The notes under the pieces: model-generated
Database searches by the model: none
What the model was told of the DNA's origin: nothing
The model's input: only the letters and a program-made list of their open reading frames with translations
DNA from: Ciceribacter sp. L1K22
GTDB taxonomy: Bacteria; Pseudomonadota; Alphaproteobacteria; Rhizobiales; Rhizobiaceae
NCBI RefSeq assembly: GCF_017599385.1
Contig: NZ_JAGFPK010000001.1
Span: 3,541,436 to 3,605,435, forward strand
Direction of reading: 5' to 3'
Length of the DNA stretch: 64,000 nucleotides
Shown: piece after piece, positions 16,971 through 26,186 of the stretch
How positions within the stretch are numbered: position 1 is the stretch's first letter
Layout: every line of letters starts with the position of its first letter
Position numbers and translations under genes: made by a program

Positions 16971-17628
16971 CGAGCGCCTCCACGATCTGATCAACGGTTG
17001 TCGCCCAGCCGACGATGGCGCCTTGCGCGGTGATCATGTCGATGGCTGCCTTCTTGAATTCGGGGAAATAGCTTTCGGTGGCATCGGTCGCGAGCAGGCA
17101 TTCGAAGCCACGGTCATTGGCCTCGCGCATGGTGGTCTGGACGCAGACTTCGGTGGTGACGCCGGCGAAGACGAGCTGGCGGATCTTTCGCTCCGCCAGG
17201 AGCTCACCGAGCGGTGTGGCGTAGAAGGCGCCCTTGCCGGGCTTGTCGAGCACGATTTCACCCTCAACCGGATAGAGTTCCGGAATGATGTCGGCGCCGG
17301 GTTCGCCGGAAATGAGGATGCGGCCCATGGGACCGGGATCGCCGATGCGCAGAGACGGTTTGCCACGCTCGCGTTTGGCGGGCGGACAGTCGGACAGGTC
17401 GGGACGATGGCATTCGCGGGTGTGGATGACAGGCAATCCGGCCGCGCGGAAGGCGGCGAGCAGCCTTGCCGTCGCCGGAATGATCGCCTGCAACAGAGCG
17501 ACCTTGTTGCCCAGCGTTTCGCCGAAGCCGCCGGGTTCGACGAAGTCGCGCTGCATGTCGATGATGATGAGGGCCGCATGGTCCCGATCGAGGTCGAAGT
17601 CGAAGGGACGCGCGTTAATGATTGCCAT
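16963..17628 (-). CDS. Isochorismatase-family cysteine hydrolase, BiuH paralogue
   Basis: A 221-residue cytoplasmic hydrolase. The triad expected for the family is present as Asp24 (IIIDMQRDF), Lys129 (LDKPGKGAF) and Cys162 ([19 protein letters not shown]). It shares [22 protein letters not shown] and DKPGKG with BiuH at 19163-19840, so it is a diverged paralogue in the same operon. A second urea-derived compound such as triuret, or an amide intermediate, is a reasonable substrate; triuret hydrolases of this superfamily are known. The start overlaps the ABC ATPase stop by one base. Substrate is inference. Confidence 0.85.
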   Translation of the reverse strand: MAIINARPFDFDLDRDHAALIIIDMQRDFVEPGGFGETLGNKVALLQAIIPATARLLAAFRAAGLPVIHTRECHRPDLSDCPPAKRERGKPSLRIGDPGPMGRILISGEPGADIIPELYPVEGEIVLDKPGKGAFYATPLGELLAERKIRQLVFAGVTTEVCVQTTMREANDRGFECLLATDATESYFPEFKKAAIDMITAQGAIVGWATTVDQIVEALDG

Positions 17629-19166
17629 CAGTGATGTCCTGCCATGTGCCGGCCGATCTCGCCGATATCGGCGTTTGCGGCTGGGGTCTCGTAAGCGATG
17701 TGTCCTTCCGACATGACCAGGATCCGGTCGGAGAGTTGGAGAATTTCGTCTAGGTCTTCAGAGATCAGGAGCACGGCGGCGCCTGCATTTCTTGCGGCCA
17801 TGATGCGGGCGCGGATTTCGGCAACGGCGGAGAAATCGAGGCCGAAGCAGGGATTGGTGATGATCAGGAGATCGACGTCGCCGGTGAGTTCGCGGGCGAG
17901 AACCGCGCGCTGGACATTGCCGCCGGAGAGCGAGGCGATCGGAGACTGGAGCGAGGCCGTCTTCACCTTGTACTCGCCGACCAGATGGCCTGCCTGTTCG
18001 AGCATGCGGCTGCCATCGAGCCAGAACTGGGCGCGGCCTGAACTGAAGTCAAAGTCGCGGAAGAAGATGTTCTCGGCCACCGTCATGCGCGGCGCACAGG
18101 CGTTCTTCAAGGGCTCCTCGGGCAGATAGCGGACGTTGAGCTTGCGGGCCTCGCCGCGTCGTGCGTGATAGGGCTCCGCCTTGACCCGGATCTCGCCCTT
18201 TTCCAGCGGGCGCTGGCCGGTCAGGATCTCCATCAACTCCATCTGGCCATTGCCGGAGATACCGGCGATGCCGACGATCTCGCCGGACTTTACGGTGAGA
18301 TCGGCGATGTCGATGGTCTTCAGGCCGGAGCGATCCGGGGCCCTGACACCGGAGACGGAAAGGACGGGCACGCCCTCGTAGGCGACACGGGCGGCCGGCT
18401 TCACCAGTTCCTTTTCACCGATCATCATCGCCGCCATGTCGGAGGTCGAGAGGTCGGAGACCTTGCCGCCGCCGACATATTCGCCGCGGCGCAGGACCGA
18501 GACCTCATCGGCAAAGGCCGTCACTTCGCGGAACTTGTGGCTGATCATCAGGCAGGTGAGTTCGCCCGCACTCGTCAAACCCCGGACCATGCCGAGCAAT
18601 TCGTCGGCTTCCGCCGGTGTCAGCACAGAGGTCGGCTCGTCGAGGATCAGGAAACGGCGGCCGAGATAGAGTTGCTTCAGGAGTTCCAGCTTCTGCTTCT
18701 CGCCTGCGGCGAGCCGGCCGACGGGGATGTCGAGCGGCACGCAGAAGGGCATGCGGTCCATAAAGGCGGCGAGCGCCTGGCGCTCCTTCTTCCAGTCGAT
18801 CAGCGCCGGTGCATCGGCCCGGCTGATGACGAGGTTTTCGGCTGCGGTCAGCGAGGGAACGAGCGTGAAATGCTGATAGACCATGCCGAGCCCCATATCA
18901 TGGGCGGCGCGGGGGTCAGGGATTTCGACTTCGAGGCCTTCGACCATCATCTGACCCGAGGTCGGCTTGTAAAAGCCCATCATACACTTGACGAGGGTCG
19001 ACTTTCCAGCACCGTTCTCACCGAGCAGCACGTGAAAGGAGCCGGCGGCGACACGGATCGAGACGTCGTTCAGCGCCGTGAAGCTGCCGAAGCGCATGGT
19101 CATGCCGACGGTTTCCACCGACATGGCGTGATCGGGTGTTTTGAATTCGTCGGCCGGGACCCTCAT
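17628..19166 (-). CDS. ABC transporter ATPase, double-domain type (BMP/nucleoside-like importer)
   Basis: A 512-residue protein with two ABC domains, as in sugar and nucleoside importers of this class. Domain 1 has Walker [10 protein letters not shown] and Walker B LILDEPTS, but its signature region reads [14 protein letters not shown]. Domain 2 has a degenerate Walker A (GISGNGQME) and a good signature [15 protein letters not shown]. It energises the two permeases encoded upstream. The start overlaps the biuH stop by four bases and the stop overlaps the next hydrolase start, so the ATPase gene is interleaved with hydrolase genes. Confidence 0.93.
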   Translation of the reverse strand: MRVPADEFKTPDHAMSVETVGMTMRFGSFTALNDVSIRVAAGSFHVLLGENGAGKSTLVKCMMGFYKPTSGQMMVEGLEVEIPDPRAAHDMGLGMVYQHFTLVPSLTAAENLVISRADAPALIDWKKERQALAAFMDRMPFCVPLDIPVGRLAAGEKQKLELLKQLYLGRRFLILDEPTSVLTPAEADELLGMVRGLTSAGELTCLMISHKFREVTAFADEVSVLRRGEYVGGGKVSDLSTSDMAAMMIGEKELVKPAARVAYEGVPVLSVSGVRAPDRSGLKTIDIADLTVKSGEIVGIAGISGNGQMELMEILTGQRPLEKGEIRVKAEPYHARRGEARKLNVRYLPEEPLKNACAPRMTVAENIFFRDFDFSSGRAQFWLDGSRMLEQAGHLVGEYKVKTASLQSPIASLSGGNVQRAVLARELTGDVDLLIITNPCFGLDFSAVAEIRARIMAARNAGAAVLLISEDLDEILQLSDRILVMSEGHIAYETPAANADIGEIGRHMAGHH

Positions 19167-19840
19167 GGCAGCGCGCTCACGAGTTTCTCACTGTCCGAGA
19201 CGGAGCCGAAGACGCCACCCTGCATCTTCACCATCTTGATCGCGGCAGCATGGTTGCCGGGATCGGTGGCGCCGCAGCAGTCCTCGAGGATGACGCATTC
19301 GAAGCCACGGTCATTCGCCTCGCGCATCGTCGTGTGCACGCAGACATCGGTGGTGATGCCCGTCAGGACGATGTTTTCGATGCCACGCGTGCGCAGGATG
19401 AGTTCGAGATCGGTGGCGCAGAAGGAGCCCTTGCCCGGCTTGTCGATGATCGCTTCGCCCGGCAGGGGCGCCAGTTCGTCGATGATTTCCCAGCCCGGTT
19501 CGCCGCGCACGAGAATGCGACCGCAAGGACCGGCATCGCCGATGCCGGCGCCGATCTGCTGCGAGCGCCAGCGCTTGTTCGGCGGCAGGTCGGAGAGATC
19601 GGGGCGATGGCCCTCGCGGGTGTGGATGATGTGATAGCCCTTGGCGCGCATGGCCGAGAGCACCTTCTTGATCGGTTCGATCGGCGCGCGGGTGAGCGAG
19701 AGGTCGTAGCCCATCTTGTCGACATAACCGCCGACGCCGCAGAAATCGGTCTGCATGTCGATGATGATGAGCGCGGTGTTTTCGGGGCGCAGGTCGCCGT
19801 TATAGGGCCAGAGATAGGGATCTGCCTTAATGGTCGTCAT
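19163..19840 (-). CDS. biuH: Biuret amidohydrolase
   Basis: A 225-residue isochorismatase-superfamily hydrolase that I recognise as BiuH, which cleaves biuret to allophanate and ammonia. The N-terminal [22 protein letters not shown] segment is shared with the Rhizobium leguminosarum enzyme as I recall it. The triad Asp28, Lys134 and Cys167 lies at a constant offset of eight from its Asp36, Lys142 and Cys175. [18 protein letters not shown] and [17 protein letters not shown] surround Lys and Cys. The start overlaps a 21-codon relic ORF. No allophanate hydrolase gene is in view, so that step must be encoded elsewhere. Confidence 0.9.
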   Translation of the reverse strand: MTTIKADPYLWPYNGDLRPENTALIIIDMQTDFCGVGGYVDKMGYDLSLTRAPIEPIKKVLSAMRAKGYHIIHTREGHRPDLSDLPPNKRWRSQQIGAGIGDAGPCGRILVRGEPGWEIIDELAPLPGEAIIDKPGKGSFCATDLELILRTRGIENIVLTGITTDVCVHTTMREANDRGFECVILEDCCGATDPGNHAAAIKMVKMQGGVFGSVSDSEKLVSALP

Positions 19841-19902
19841 TCCGCCGCCTCCTTGTTGATCTGGCCCTCGGGCGACTTGTTGAGACCGCCAAGTCCGTTC
19901 AT
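19837..19902 (-). pseudogene. 21-codon ORF, probable deletion remnant of a formamidase-like gene
   Basis: A complete small ORF lies between the second permease gene and biuH. It has a good ribosome-binding site (AGGAGCAGG) and ends in an ATGA overlap with the biuH start. Its first 13 residues, [13 protein letters not shown], match my recollection of the N-terminus of rhizobial nitrilase-superfamily formamidases of about 340 residues. The last residues (QINKEAAE) would then be the C-terminal tail joined in frame by an internal deletion. It could still serve to couple translation to biuH. The match is from memory and needs a search. Confidence 0.5.
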
Positions 19903-19913
19903 GGATCCTGCTC

Positions 19914-20834
19914 CTATTTGGTGATGCTGAGTTCGCCGGGGGCCGAGACCATGGCCCGGGTGCGCGAGCTGATCGCGATCAGGAGGCCAAGGGTGAGCAC
20001 ATAGGGTGCGGCGTAGAAGAGGTAGTAGCCCTGGGTGACGCCGACCGACTGAAGTGCGGGCCCGAGAGCGCCCGCGCCGCCGAAAAGCAGCGAGGCATAG
20101 AGGCAATGCACCGGGTTCCAGCGAGCGAAGATGACCAGTGCCACCGCCATCAGACCCTGGCCTGAGGAAATCCCTTCGTTCCAGCTGCCGGGATAAAAGA
20201 GCGAGAGATAGGCGCCGCCGACGCCAGCCAGCGCACCGCCGACCGCAGTCGACCAGAGCCTTACGCGATTGACGTTAATGCCGAGCGCACGGGCGGCATC
20301 GGCACTGTCACCGGCGACCCGAATGGTGAGACCGACGCGGGTATTTTTCAGAACCCAGGCGGCGAGGAAGGCGAGCGCGATGCCGACGAGGAAAAGGACG
20401 TTGACGTTGAGGGCCGCCTGAACCTGCGGGATATCCGACCAGAAACCGAGCGGGATCGACGGCAGATCGGGCGCGACGGGCTGGACGTAGGGCTTGCCGA
20501 AGAAGAAAGCGAGGCCCGAACCGAAGATCATCAGGGCGATGCCGATCGCGATGTCATTGACCTTGGGGAACTTGCAGATCCAGCCGTGCAGAAGGCCGAA
20601 AAGAAGTCCGCAGACGGCCGCCGCAAGCGTACCCGCCCAGGCGGAGCCGGTGTGATAGGCGACGGCATAGCCACTCATTGCGCCGAAGACGAGCGTGCCT
20701 TCAAGGCCGAGATTGATGCGACCCGAGCGTTCCGTCAGGCATTCGCCAATGCTGACGAAGATGAAGGGTGTGGAGACACGGATGGCGCCGCCGAGGATGG
20801 CAAGGGGCACGCCCCAGAGACCGATATCCGTCAT
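19914..20834 (-). CDS. ABC transporter permease (BMP/nucleoside-like importer, subunit 2)
   Basis: A 306-residue inner-membrane permease of the BPD_transp_2 family with multiple hydrophobic segments. [24 protein letters not shown] at residues 25-48 is the typical N-terminal signature of the second permease in BMP-dependent nucleoside importers (RbsC-like fold). It overlaps the first permease gene by four bases. The importer is in an operon with two amidohydrolases of the BiuH type, so its cargo is probably biuret or a related urea derivative rather than a nucleoside; that is inferred from context. Confidence 0.9.
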   Translation of the reverse strand: MTDIGLWGVPLAILGGAIRVSTPFIFVSIGECLTERSGRINLGLEGTLVFGAMSGYAVAYHTGSAWAGTLAAAVCGLLFGLLHGWICKFPKVNDIAIGIALMIFGSGLAFFFGKPYVQPVAPDLPSIPLGFWSDIPQVQAALNVNVLFLVGIALAFLAAWVLKNTRVGLTIRVAGDSADAARALGINVNRVRLWSTAVGGALAGVGGAYLSLFYPGSWNEGISSGQGLMAVALVIFARWNPVHCLYASLLFGGAGALGPALQSVGVTQGYYLFYAAPYVLTLGLLIAISSRTRAMVSAPGELSITK

Positions 20835-21946
20835 GCGCGCTTCCCCTTCAGCAGGAGGCCATCCAGCGTGATGCGATCACGGAAGGCGTCGGACAAGAGG
20901 ATGGCGATGAAGATCATGCCCTGGAAGACCACGATGGTCGCATCCGGCAGGTCTAGCCTCCGCTGGACGAGGCCACTTGACGCCTCGAAGCCGGCAAAGA
21001 GCAAGGTGGCGGGGATGATCGCCAGGCAGTTGTGACGGGCGAGGAAGGCGATAAGGATGCCGGTGTAGCCATAACCGCCGGCGAGCGAGGCATTGGCCGA
21101 GCCATGGACGGCCGCCACTTCGAAGGCACCTGCGAGGCCAGCGAGAGAGCCGCCAAGTGCCGTGAAGCCGATCATCAGCAGGCCAGCGGGCAGGCCCTGT
21201 ACCTGGGCGGCTCTGATGTTGCCGCCGACAATGCGCGCCGCGAATCCGAAGGTCGTCTTTTCGATCAGCACCCAGCACAGGATGCAGGCGACGACGCCGG
21301 CCGCGAGCCCCCAGTGCACGCCGATGCCGGGGATTTCGCCGATCCGGTAGAGCTCCGGCAGAGGCGACGTGGACGGCTTGTTCAGGCTTCCCGGATCACG
21401 CAGCGGTCCTTCCACCAGATGGTTCATGAGCGCGATCGCGATATAGGCCAGCAGCAAGCTGGAGATTGTTTCGTTGACCCCGCGGAAATGCCTGAGAGCC
21501 CCGATGCCGCCGATCCAGATGGCACCGACGAGCGCACCCGCGATCATCATTGCCAGGATCCCGACCGGACCCGGCATGCCCGGGGCGAGCATGGCAACCG
21601 CACCGGCGCCGACACCGCCCAGCACGATCGCCCCCTCCCCTCCGATGACCACGAGACCCAGCCGGGCCGGCAGGGCGACGCAGAGGGCGGCGAGAAGGAG
21701 CGGCGCCGCGCGGGCAAGCGTGTTGGTCCAGGAAAAGGAGGTGCCGAAGCCCGCCTTGTAGACGAGGGTGTAGAACTCAATCGGTGAGGTGCCGATCAGG
21801 AGCAGAAAGACGGCAAAGAGGAGCATGCCGGCGATCAGTGCTGCCAGCGGCAGGAAGAGTGGGTCGAGCCAGCGCAGGACCGTCTCGAGCGAGAGACTGC
21901 GTCTGGCCAGACCCTGCTGGCTTGCGAAATCCGCCGGTGCACTCAT
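20831..21946 (-). CDS. ABC transporter permease (BMP/nucleoside-like importer, subunit 1)
   Basis: A 371-residue permease starting MSAPADFASQQG at 21946, where GGGAGGGG lies just upstream. The frame stays open further 5' into the binding-protein gene, but that part is only a shadow. About eight to ten hydrophobic segments are visible, with ARLGLVVIGGEGAIVLGG and RHFRGVNETISSLLLAYIA typical of the first permease in BMP-type systems. It pairs with the 306-residue permease encoded next and is energised by the ATPase at 17628-19166. Confidence 0.9.
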   Translation of the reverse strand: MSAPADFASQQGLARRSLSLETVLRWLDPLFLPLAALIAGMLLFAVFLLLIGTSPIEFYTLVYKAGFGTSFSWTNTLARAAPLLLAALCVALPARLGLVVIGGEGAIVLGGVGAGAVAMLAPGMPGPVGILAMMIAGALVGAIWIGGIGALRHFRGVNETISSLLLAYIAIALMNHLVEGPLRDPGSLNKPSTSPLPELYRIGEIPGIGVHWGLAAGVVACILCWVLIEKTTFGFAARIVGGNIRAAQVQGLPAGLLMIGFTALGGSLAGLAGAFEVAAVHGSANASLAGGYGYTGILIAFLARHNCLAIIPATLLFAGFEASSGLVQRRLDLPDATIVVFQGMIFIAILLSDAFRDRITLDGLLLKGKRA

Positions 21947-21966
21947 GTCACGCCCCTCCCGGCTGC

Positions 21967-23091
21967 TTACGAGGTCGACCCGACAACACCCTCGACGAGG
22001 TAGCTCATGCTCTCGAGCGCAACGTCGGTCTCGGCGAAAGCCTGGCCTTCTGTGGCGATGACATTGCCCTTGTTGTCCTTGAGCGGTCCCTTGATGACCG
22101 AGAAGCCCCCCTTCATGATTTCGGCGAGCGTCGCATCGAACTGTTGGCGCGCCGGTTCGGTGACCGCCGGGCCCAGCGGGCTCATCTTGACGAAGCCTTC
22201 GGCGAGGCCGCCTCGGACGAAATTGTCGATCGTGCCGCCTGAAAGCGTCGTATTGACCATGTCGGTATAGACCTTGGACCAGTTCCACTCGGCACCGGTC
22301 AGATATTTCTCGGGCGCCAGCGGACTCTGGTTGGCGTGGTAGCCGCAGAGGAACATGCCGCGACCGGCGCCGGTTTCCATGACGACCTTCGGGCCGTCGA
22401 CATGGCAGGTTACGACGTCGACGCCCTGGTCGGCGAGTGCGTTTGTGGCTTCCGCTTCCTTGACGGCGAGCGACCATTCACCGGTGAAGATGACCTGGCA
22501 GGTGATCGTCGGGTCGACCGCGCGGGCGCCGAGCAGGAAGGAGTTGATGTTGAGCAGGACCTGCGGAATGGGCTTGGCAGCCACGAAGCCGATCTTCTTG
22601 GTCTTGGTCATGTGACCGGCGACCACACCGTTCAGATACTGACCCATGCCGATATAGCCGAAATAGGAGCCGGTATTGGCGGGCTTGTCCGGGGTCCAGA
22701 GACCGCCGCAATGTTCAAAGCGGACATCAGGATATTTCGGCGCCATGGTCAGGATATGGGGATCGAAATAGCCGAAGGAGGTCGGGAAGAGCAGTGTAGC
22801 GCCGTCGAAGTTGATCATGCTCTCCATGGTCTTCTGGACGTCGACCGTTTCCGGTACCTGTTCTTCTTCGACTACGGTCACGCCTTCGATCGCCTTGATC
22901 GCGGCCGCGCCTTCGGCATGGGCTTGGTTGTAACCGTAATCGTCCTTCGGGCCGACATAGATGAAGCCGACGGTGAGGCCCGCCGCGCGGGCGACATTGA
23001 AGGGAAGCACACTGCTGGCAGCAGCAAAGCCCGCGAGGCCGGCTGACTGGCGCAGAAACTGTCGGCGGCTCGGCATAAGAAACTGGCTCAT
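21967..23091 (-). CDS. BMP family ABC transporter substrate-binding protein
   Basis: A 374-residue periplasmic protein of the BmpA/Med family. A twin-arginine motif SRRQFLRQSAG and a following hydrophobic stretch ending ARAAG suggest Tat export. GFIYVGPKDDYGYNQAHAEGA is the typical start of the mature BMP fold, and YFGYIGMGQYLNGVVAGHMT fits the hinge-region pattern. BMP proteins are classically nucleoside receptors, but relatives occur with urea- and amide-utilisation genes. First gene of the biuret operon; divergent from the LysR gene, with 172 bp between them. Confidence 0.92.
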   Translation of the reverse strand: MSQFLMPSRRQFLRQSAGLAGFAAASSVLPFNVARAAGLTVGFIYVGPKDDYGYNQAHAEGAAAIKAIEGVTVVEEEQVPETVDVQKTMESMINFDGATLLFPTSFGYFDPHILTMAPKYPDVRFEHCGGLWTPDKPANTGSYFGYIGMGQYLNGVVAGHMTKTKKIGFVAAKPIPQVLLNINSFLLGARAVDPTITCQVIFTGEWSLAVKEAEATNALADQGVDVVTCHVDGPKVVMETGAGRGMFLCGYHANQSPLAPEKYLTGAEWNWSKVYTDMVNTTLSGGTIDNFVRGGLAEGFVKMSPLGPAVTEPARQQFDATLAEIMKGGFSVIKGPLKDNKGNVIATEGQAFAETDVALESMSYLVEGVVGSTS

Positions 23092-23263
23092 GAAGGATCT
23101 CCCGGATCAGGATGAACAGTGGATGCTCGGGCGGGCGCTGGTTCCCCAGGTTGTCTATGGCGCTCCGCGTTCACCTTTGAGTAACCCATATGGCGCTGCT
23201 TCTGTCTTGTGCTAAGTTTTGGTCAAGCTGCTGCAAATTCTGCATCACCCGGAGGGGCGTCAC
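23092..23263. promoter_or_regulatory. Divergent control region of the biuret operon and lysR
   Basis: This 172-bp gap must hold both promoters. An interrupted CTTG...CAAG arrangement at 23206-23227 lies where a LysR protein could bind, and the octamer CCATATGG is a perfect short palindrome nearby. I find no convincing sigma-54 (TGGCAC-N5-TTGC) site, although nitrogen control would be expected. The assignments here are tentative. Confidence 0.35.
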
Positions 23264-24172
23264 ATGCGTCATCTGACTTCGCTTCGTTACATCGACGCCG
23301 TGGCCAAGGCGGGCTCGATCCGCGGCGCGGCGGAATCTCTCGCGATTACCTCTACAGCGCTCAACAGGCGCATCCTCGCGCTTGAGGAGGAACTCGGCGT
23401 ACCGGTTTTCGAGCGGCTGCCGCATGGGGTGCGGCTATCGAGCGCCGGGGAGATCCTTATTCACCACATCCGAAACCAGCTTTCGGACATGGAGCGGGTG
23501 AGATCGCAGATCGCCGACCTCTCCGGCGTGCGGCGAGGCCATGTCTCTATCGCCTGCAGCCAGGCGCTCCTGCCATACTTCCTGCCACAACAGATAGCCA
23601 TTTACCGCAAAGATCATCCCGCGGTGACGTTCGGTGTCCATCTGCGGGATCGACAGGCGGCGGAGCAGGCGCTTATCGATCACGCCGCGGATATCGCGCT
23701 GGTATTCGAGCCGGTCCGAATGGCAGATTTCATGACATTGATGCGGGTTTACCAGCCCGTTCATGTGGTCATGGCCTCGCATCATCCACTCGCTCGTAAG
23801 GACACGATCAGGCTCGGCGACTGTCTCGGCTATCCCTATTCGCTGCCGACGGCGCCCTTCGGCGTGCGGCATCTGATGGACATGGCTGCCCAGAAATCCT
23901 CCTATCGTCTCGAGCCGGTGATCGAATCCGACAGTTTCGAGTTCTTGCGAAACCATGCCGTTACGGAAAACATCATCACCTTCCAGATTCCGATCGGTCT
24001 CTCGGAGCAAACGGCGGGCGGCGATATGGTGAGCCGGCCCTTGGAAAAGAAGGACGTGCCGGCCGGCGTTCTTTACATGGGGCAGTTGAAGGGCAGGACG
24101 CTGCCGGTGGCCGCCGCCCGTTTCGCAGCCCAGCTTTCCACGACGCTCGCCACAAAATTCGAGGTATCCTGA
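23264..24172 (+). CDS. LysR family transcriptional regulator of the biuret operon
   Basis: A 302-residue LysR protein. I use the ATG at 23264, preceded by GGAGGGG, giving normal family length instead of an upstream in-frame start. The winged HTH occupies residues about 1-60 (LRYIDAVAKAGSIRGAAESL and LGVPVFERLPHGVRLSSAGE). A periplasmic-binding-protein-like effector domain follows. Divergence from the BMP/BiuH operon makes it the likely activator; the inducer may be biuret or a degradation product, which the sequence cannot show. Confidence 0.88.
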   Translation: MRHLTSLRYIDAVAKAGSIRGAAESLAITSTALNRRILALEEELGVPVFERLPHGVRLSSAGEILIHHIRNQLSDMERVRSQIADLSGVRRGHVSIACSQALLPYFLPQQIAIYRKDHPAVTFGVHLRDRQAAEQALIDHAADIALVFEPVRMADFMTLMRVYQPVHVVMASHHPLARKDTIRLGDCLGYPYSLPTAPFGVRHLMDMAAQKSSYRLEPVIESDSFEFLRNHAVTENIITFQIPIGLSEQTAGGDMVSRPLEKKDVPAGVLYMGQLKGRTLPVAAARFAAQLSTTLATKFEVS

Positions 24173-24319
24173 GACGGATCGTCAAAATCGGGAATGCCGA
24201 CGGATCCACGGGACGAACTGTGCAAATCCGGACGGGAATGACTGGCGCCGGGCGGGAGTTCGTGGCTATCATCCACGCCGCTGGGGAAAAATACGGGGAC
24301 CTGCGGGGGACGTCTACAC

Positions 24320-25915
24320 ATGCGGAATTTCGAAAGGCCGACACGCTCGGTGGCCGTGGCAAGAAACGCCATGGCGGCGACCTCCCATCCTTACGCAACG
24401 CTTGCGGCCGTCAACATCCTGCAGGCTGGCGGCAACGCCATGGACGCGGCCATCGCGGCCTGTGCCGTTCAGTGTGTCGTGGAACCGGGATCGACCGGGA
24501 TCGGCGGAGACTGCTTCGCGCTCTATGCGCCGAAGGGCGGCGACAAGGTCATCGCCTACAACGGATCGGGGCGGACACCAGCCGCCTTGACGGTCGACTG
24601 GTTCGAGGAACGCGGTCTGACCGAGGTGCCCCGGCAATCGCCGTCCGCTGTGACCATACCCGGCGCTATCGATGCCTGGACGCGGCTCCACGCCGATCAC
24701 GGCCGCCTACCCTTCGCTCGTATCCTGGCGCCGGCAATCGACTACGCGAAAAACGGCTACGCAATCACACCACGGGTCCATCGGGACTGGAGCCTTGAAG
24801 AGAAATTGCTATCCGCCGACAAGGCGGCGGCCGAGATATTCCTCCCCGATGGTCGTGCTCCGCGGATCGGCGAGGTTCATTCTCAGCCTCGCCTTGCGCA
24901 AACACTGGAACGCATCGCGGCGGAGGGTCGTGACGCCTTCTACAAGGGATCGATCGCAGCCGATATGGTCGATCGTCTCCGCTCGCTTGGCGGCTTGCAC
25001 ACGCTGGACGACTTTGCGTCTGCCAGAGGCGAATATGTAACGCCTGTTACGACAGACTTTCGCGGCTATCGCATCCACGAATGCCCGCCGAACGGACAGG
25101 GCATCATCGCGCTGGTGATCCTCAATATTCTGTCGCACTTCAATGCGGTGGCCGATCCGCAGTCCCCGGACCGGCTTCATCTCGAGATCGAGGCGACGCG
25201 CCTTGCCTATGCGGCGCGCGACGCCTGGGTCGCCGACCCCGAGAAGGCGGAGCTGCCCGTCGAGGAGATGCTGTCGCCTGAATTTGCCGCGCGCCTCGCC
25301 GGCATGATCGACCTCAAGTACGCGGCGACGGATCTTCCGGACTTCGAGATGCCGCTTCATCGCGACACCGTCTACATTTCGATCGTCGATGCCGAACGCA
25401 ACGCCGTCAGTTTCATCAATTCGATCTTTGACAGTTTTGGTTCCGGCATCGTCGCGCCGAACTCGGGCATCATCCTGCACAATCGCGGCCAGAGCTTCTC
25501 GCTGAAACGGGGGCACCTCAATATGATAGGGCCGGAAAAGCGTCCGTTGCACACGATCATTCCCGGCATGGTGACCCGTCACGGCAAGACGGAGATGTCG
25601 TTCGGCGTCATGGGCGGCTACTATCAGGCCATGGGCCATGCCCACCTGATTTCCAAAGTCTTTGATTACGGCATGGATCTGCAGGATGCGATCGATCTGC
25701 CGCGCCTGATACCGGTCGGCGGCAAGAGCCCGCGCGTCGAGGCGGAGCGAACGGTGCCGGCCGAAACGGTGGCGGAGCTGACACGCCGCGGCTTCGAGAT
25801 CGTGCCGGCGGAAGACCCGATCGGCGGAGCGCAGGTCGTCAGGATCGACTGGAAGAACGGAACGCTGACGGGCGCATCTGAGTCCCGCAAGGACGGAATG
25901 GCGCTTGGCTGCTGA
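24320..25915 (+). CDS. ggt: Gamma-glutamyltransferase family protein
   Basis: A 531-residue Ntn-hydrolase precursor expected to self-cleave into two subunits. The catalytic-type Thr350 follows Asp in HRDTVYISIVDAE, and FINSIFDSFGSGIVAPNSGIIL and GVMGGYYQAMGHA match the small-subunit pattern. No signal peptide is obvious, so it is probably a cytoplasmic GGT-like amidase rather than the secreted glutathione enzyme. It follows the LysR gene by 147 bp and is not clearly part of the biuret operon. Gamma-glutamyl amide hydrolysis or transfer is the family reaction; the true substrate is unknown. Confidence 0.85.
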   Translation: MRNFERPTRSVAVARNAMAATSHPYATLAAVNILQAGGNAMDAAIAACAVQCVVEPGSTGIGGDCFALYAPKGGDKVIAYNGSGRTPAALTVDWFEERGLTEVPRQSPSAVTIPGAIDAWTRLHADHGRLPFARILAPAIDYAKNGYAITPRVHRDWSLEEKLLSADKAAAEIFLPDGRAPRIGEVHSQPRLAQTLERIAAEGRDAFYKGSIAADMVDRLRSLGGLHTLDDFASARGEYVTPVTTDFRGYRIHECPPNGQGIIALVILNILSHFNAVADPQSPDRLHLEIEATRLAYAARDAWVADPEKAELPVEEMLSPEFAARLAGMIDLKYAATDLPDFEMPLHRDTVYISIVDAERNAVSFINSIFDSFGSGIVAPNSGIILHNRGQSFSLKRGHLNMIGPEKRPLHTIIPGMVTRHGKTEMSFGVMGGYYQAMGHAHLISKVFDYGMDLQDAIDLPRLIPVGGKSPRVEAERTVPAETVAELTRRGFEIVPAEDPIGGAQVVRIDWKNGTLTGASESRKDGMALGC

Positions 25916-25921
25916 GGTTAA

Positions 25922-25937
25922 CCCAAACCGATTTGGG
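25922..25937 (+). terminator. Short hairpin after ggt, possible weak terminator
   Basis: CCCAAA and TTTGGG form a perfect 6-bp stem with a CCGA loop, seven bases after the ggt stop. No T-tract follows, so it may be only a 3' stabilising hairpin. The rest of the gap to the ALDH gene (to 26186) shows nothing recognisable. Confidence 0.3.
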
Positions 25938-26186
25938 AAACGATGCCGCCTCCCTTGCCTTTGCGCCGGTATTATTAGTGCCTATATCACGCAACGCACT
26001 GACGTTGCCCAGAGCCAGGCACGCGAGTTCCCGCAATCGGGCCCGCTTCATTCGAAGCGGTTATCGCAACGCGTGCTGCGACACCAATCGTCGCCTGCGG
26101 CCCCTTGGCTGTTTGCTGCCTGTGCGCTAACCAAGGCGGCGACGAATTAAAAAACGCCGAACCGAAGCCAGTGACGAGGAGAGACC

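Noticed and set aside
18165..19634. A 489-codon plus-strand ORF
   Set aside because: It is antisense to the ABC ATPase and biuH genes, which have clear motifs; its translation is compositionally odd (Asp/His/Gly/Arg-rich) and matches nothing.
21947..22477. N-terminal extension of the first BMP-system permease
   Set aside because: The extension lies inside the BMP binding-protein gene; a good ribosome-binding site marks the start at 21946.
23092..23263. Sigma-54 promoter for the biuret operon
   Set aside because: Expected for nitrogen control, but no TGGCAC-N5-TTGC match was found on either strand.
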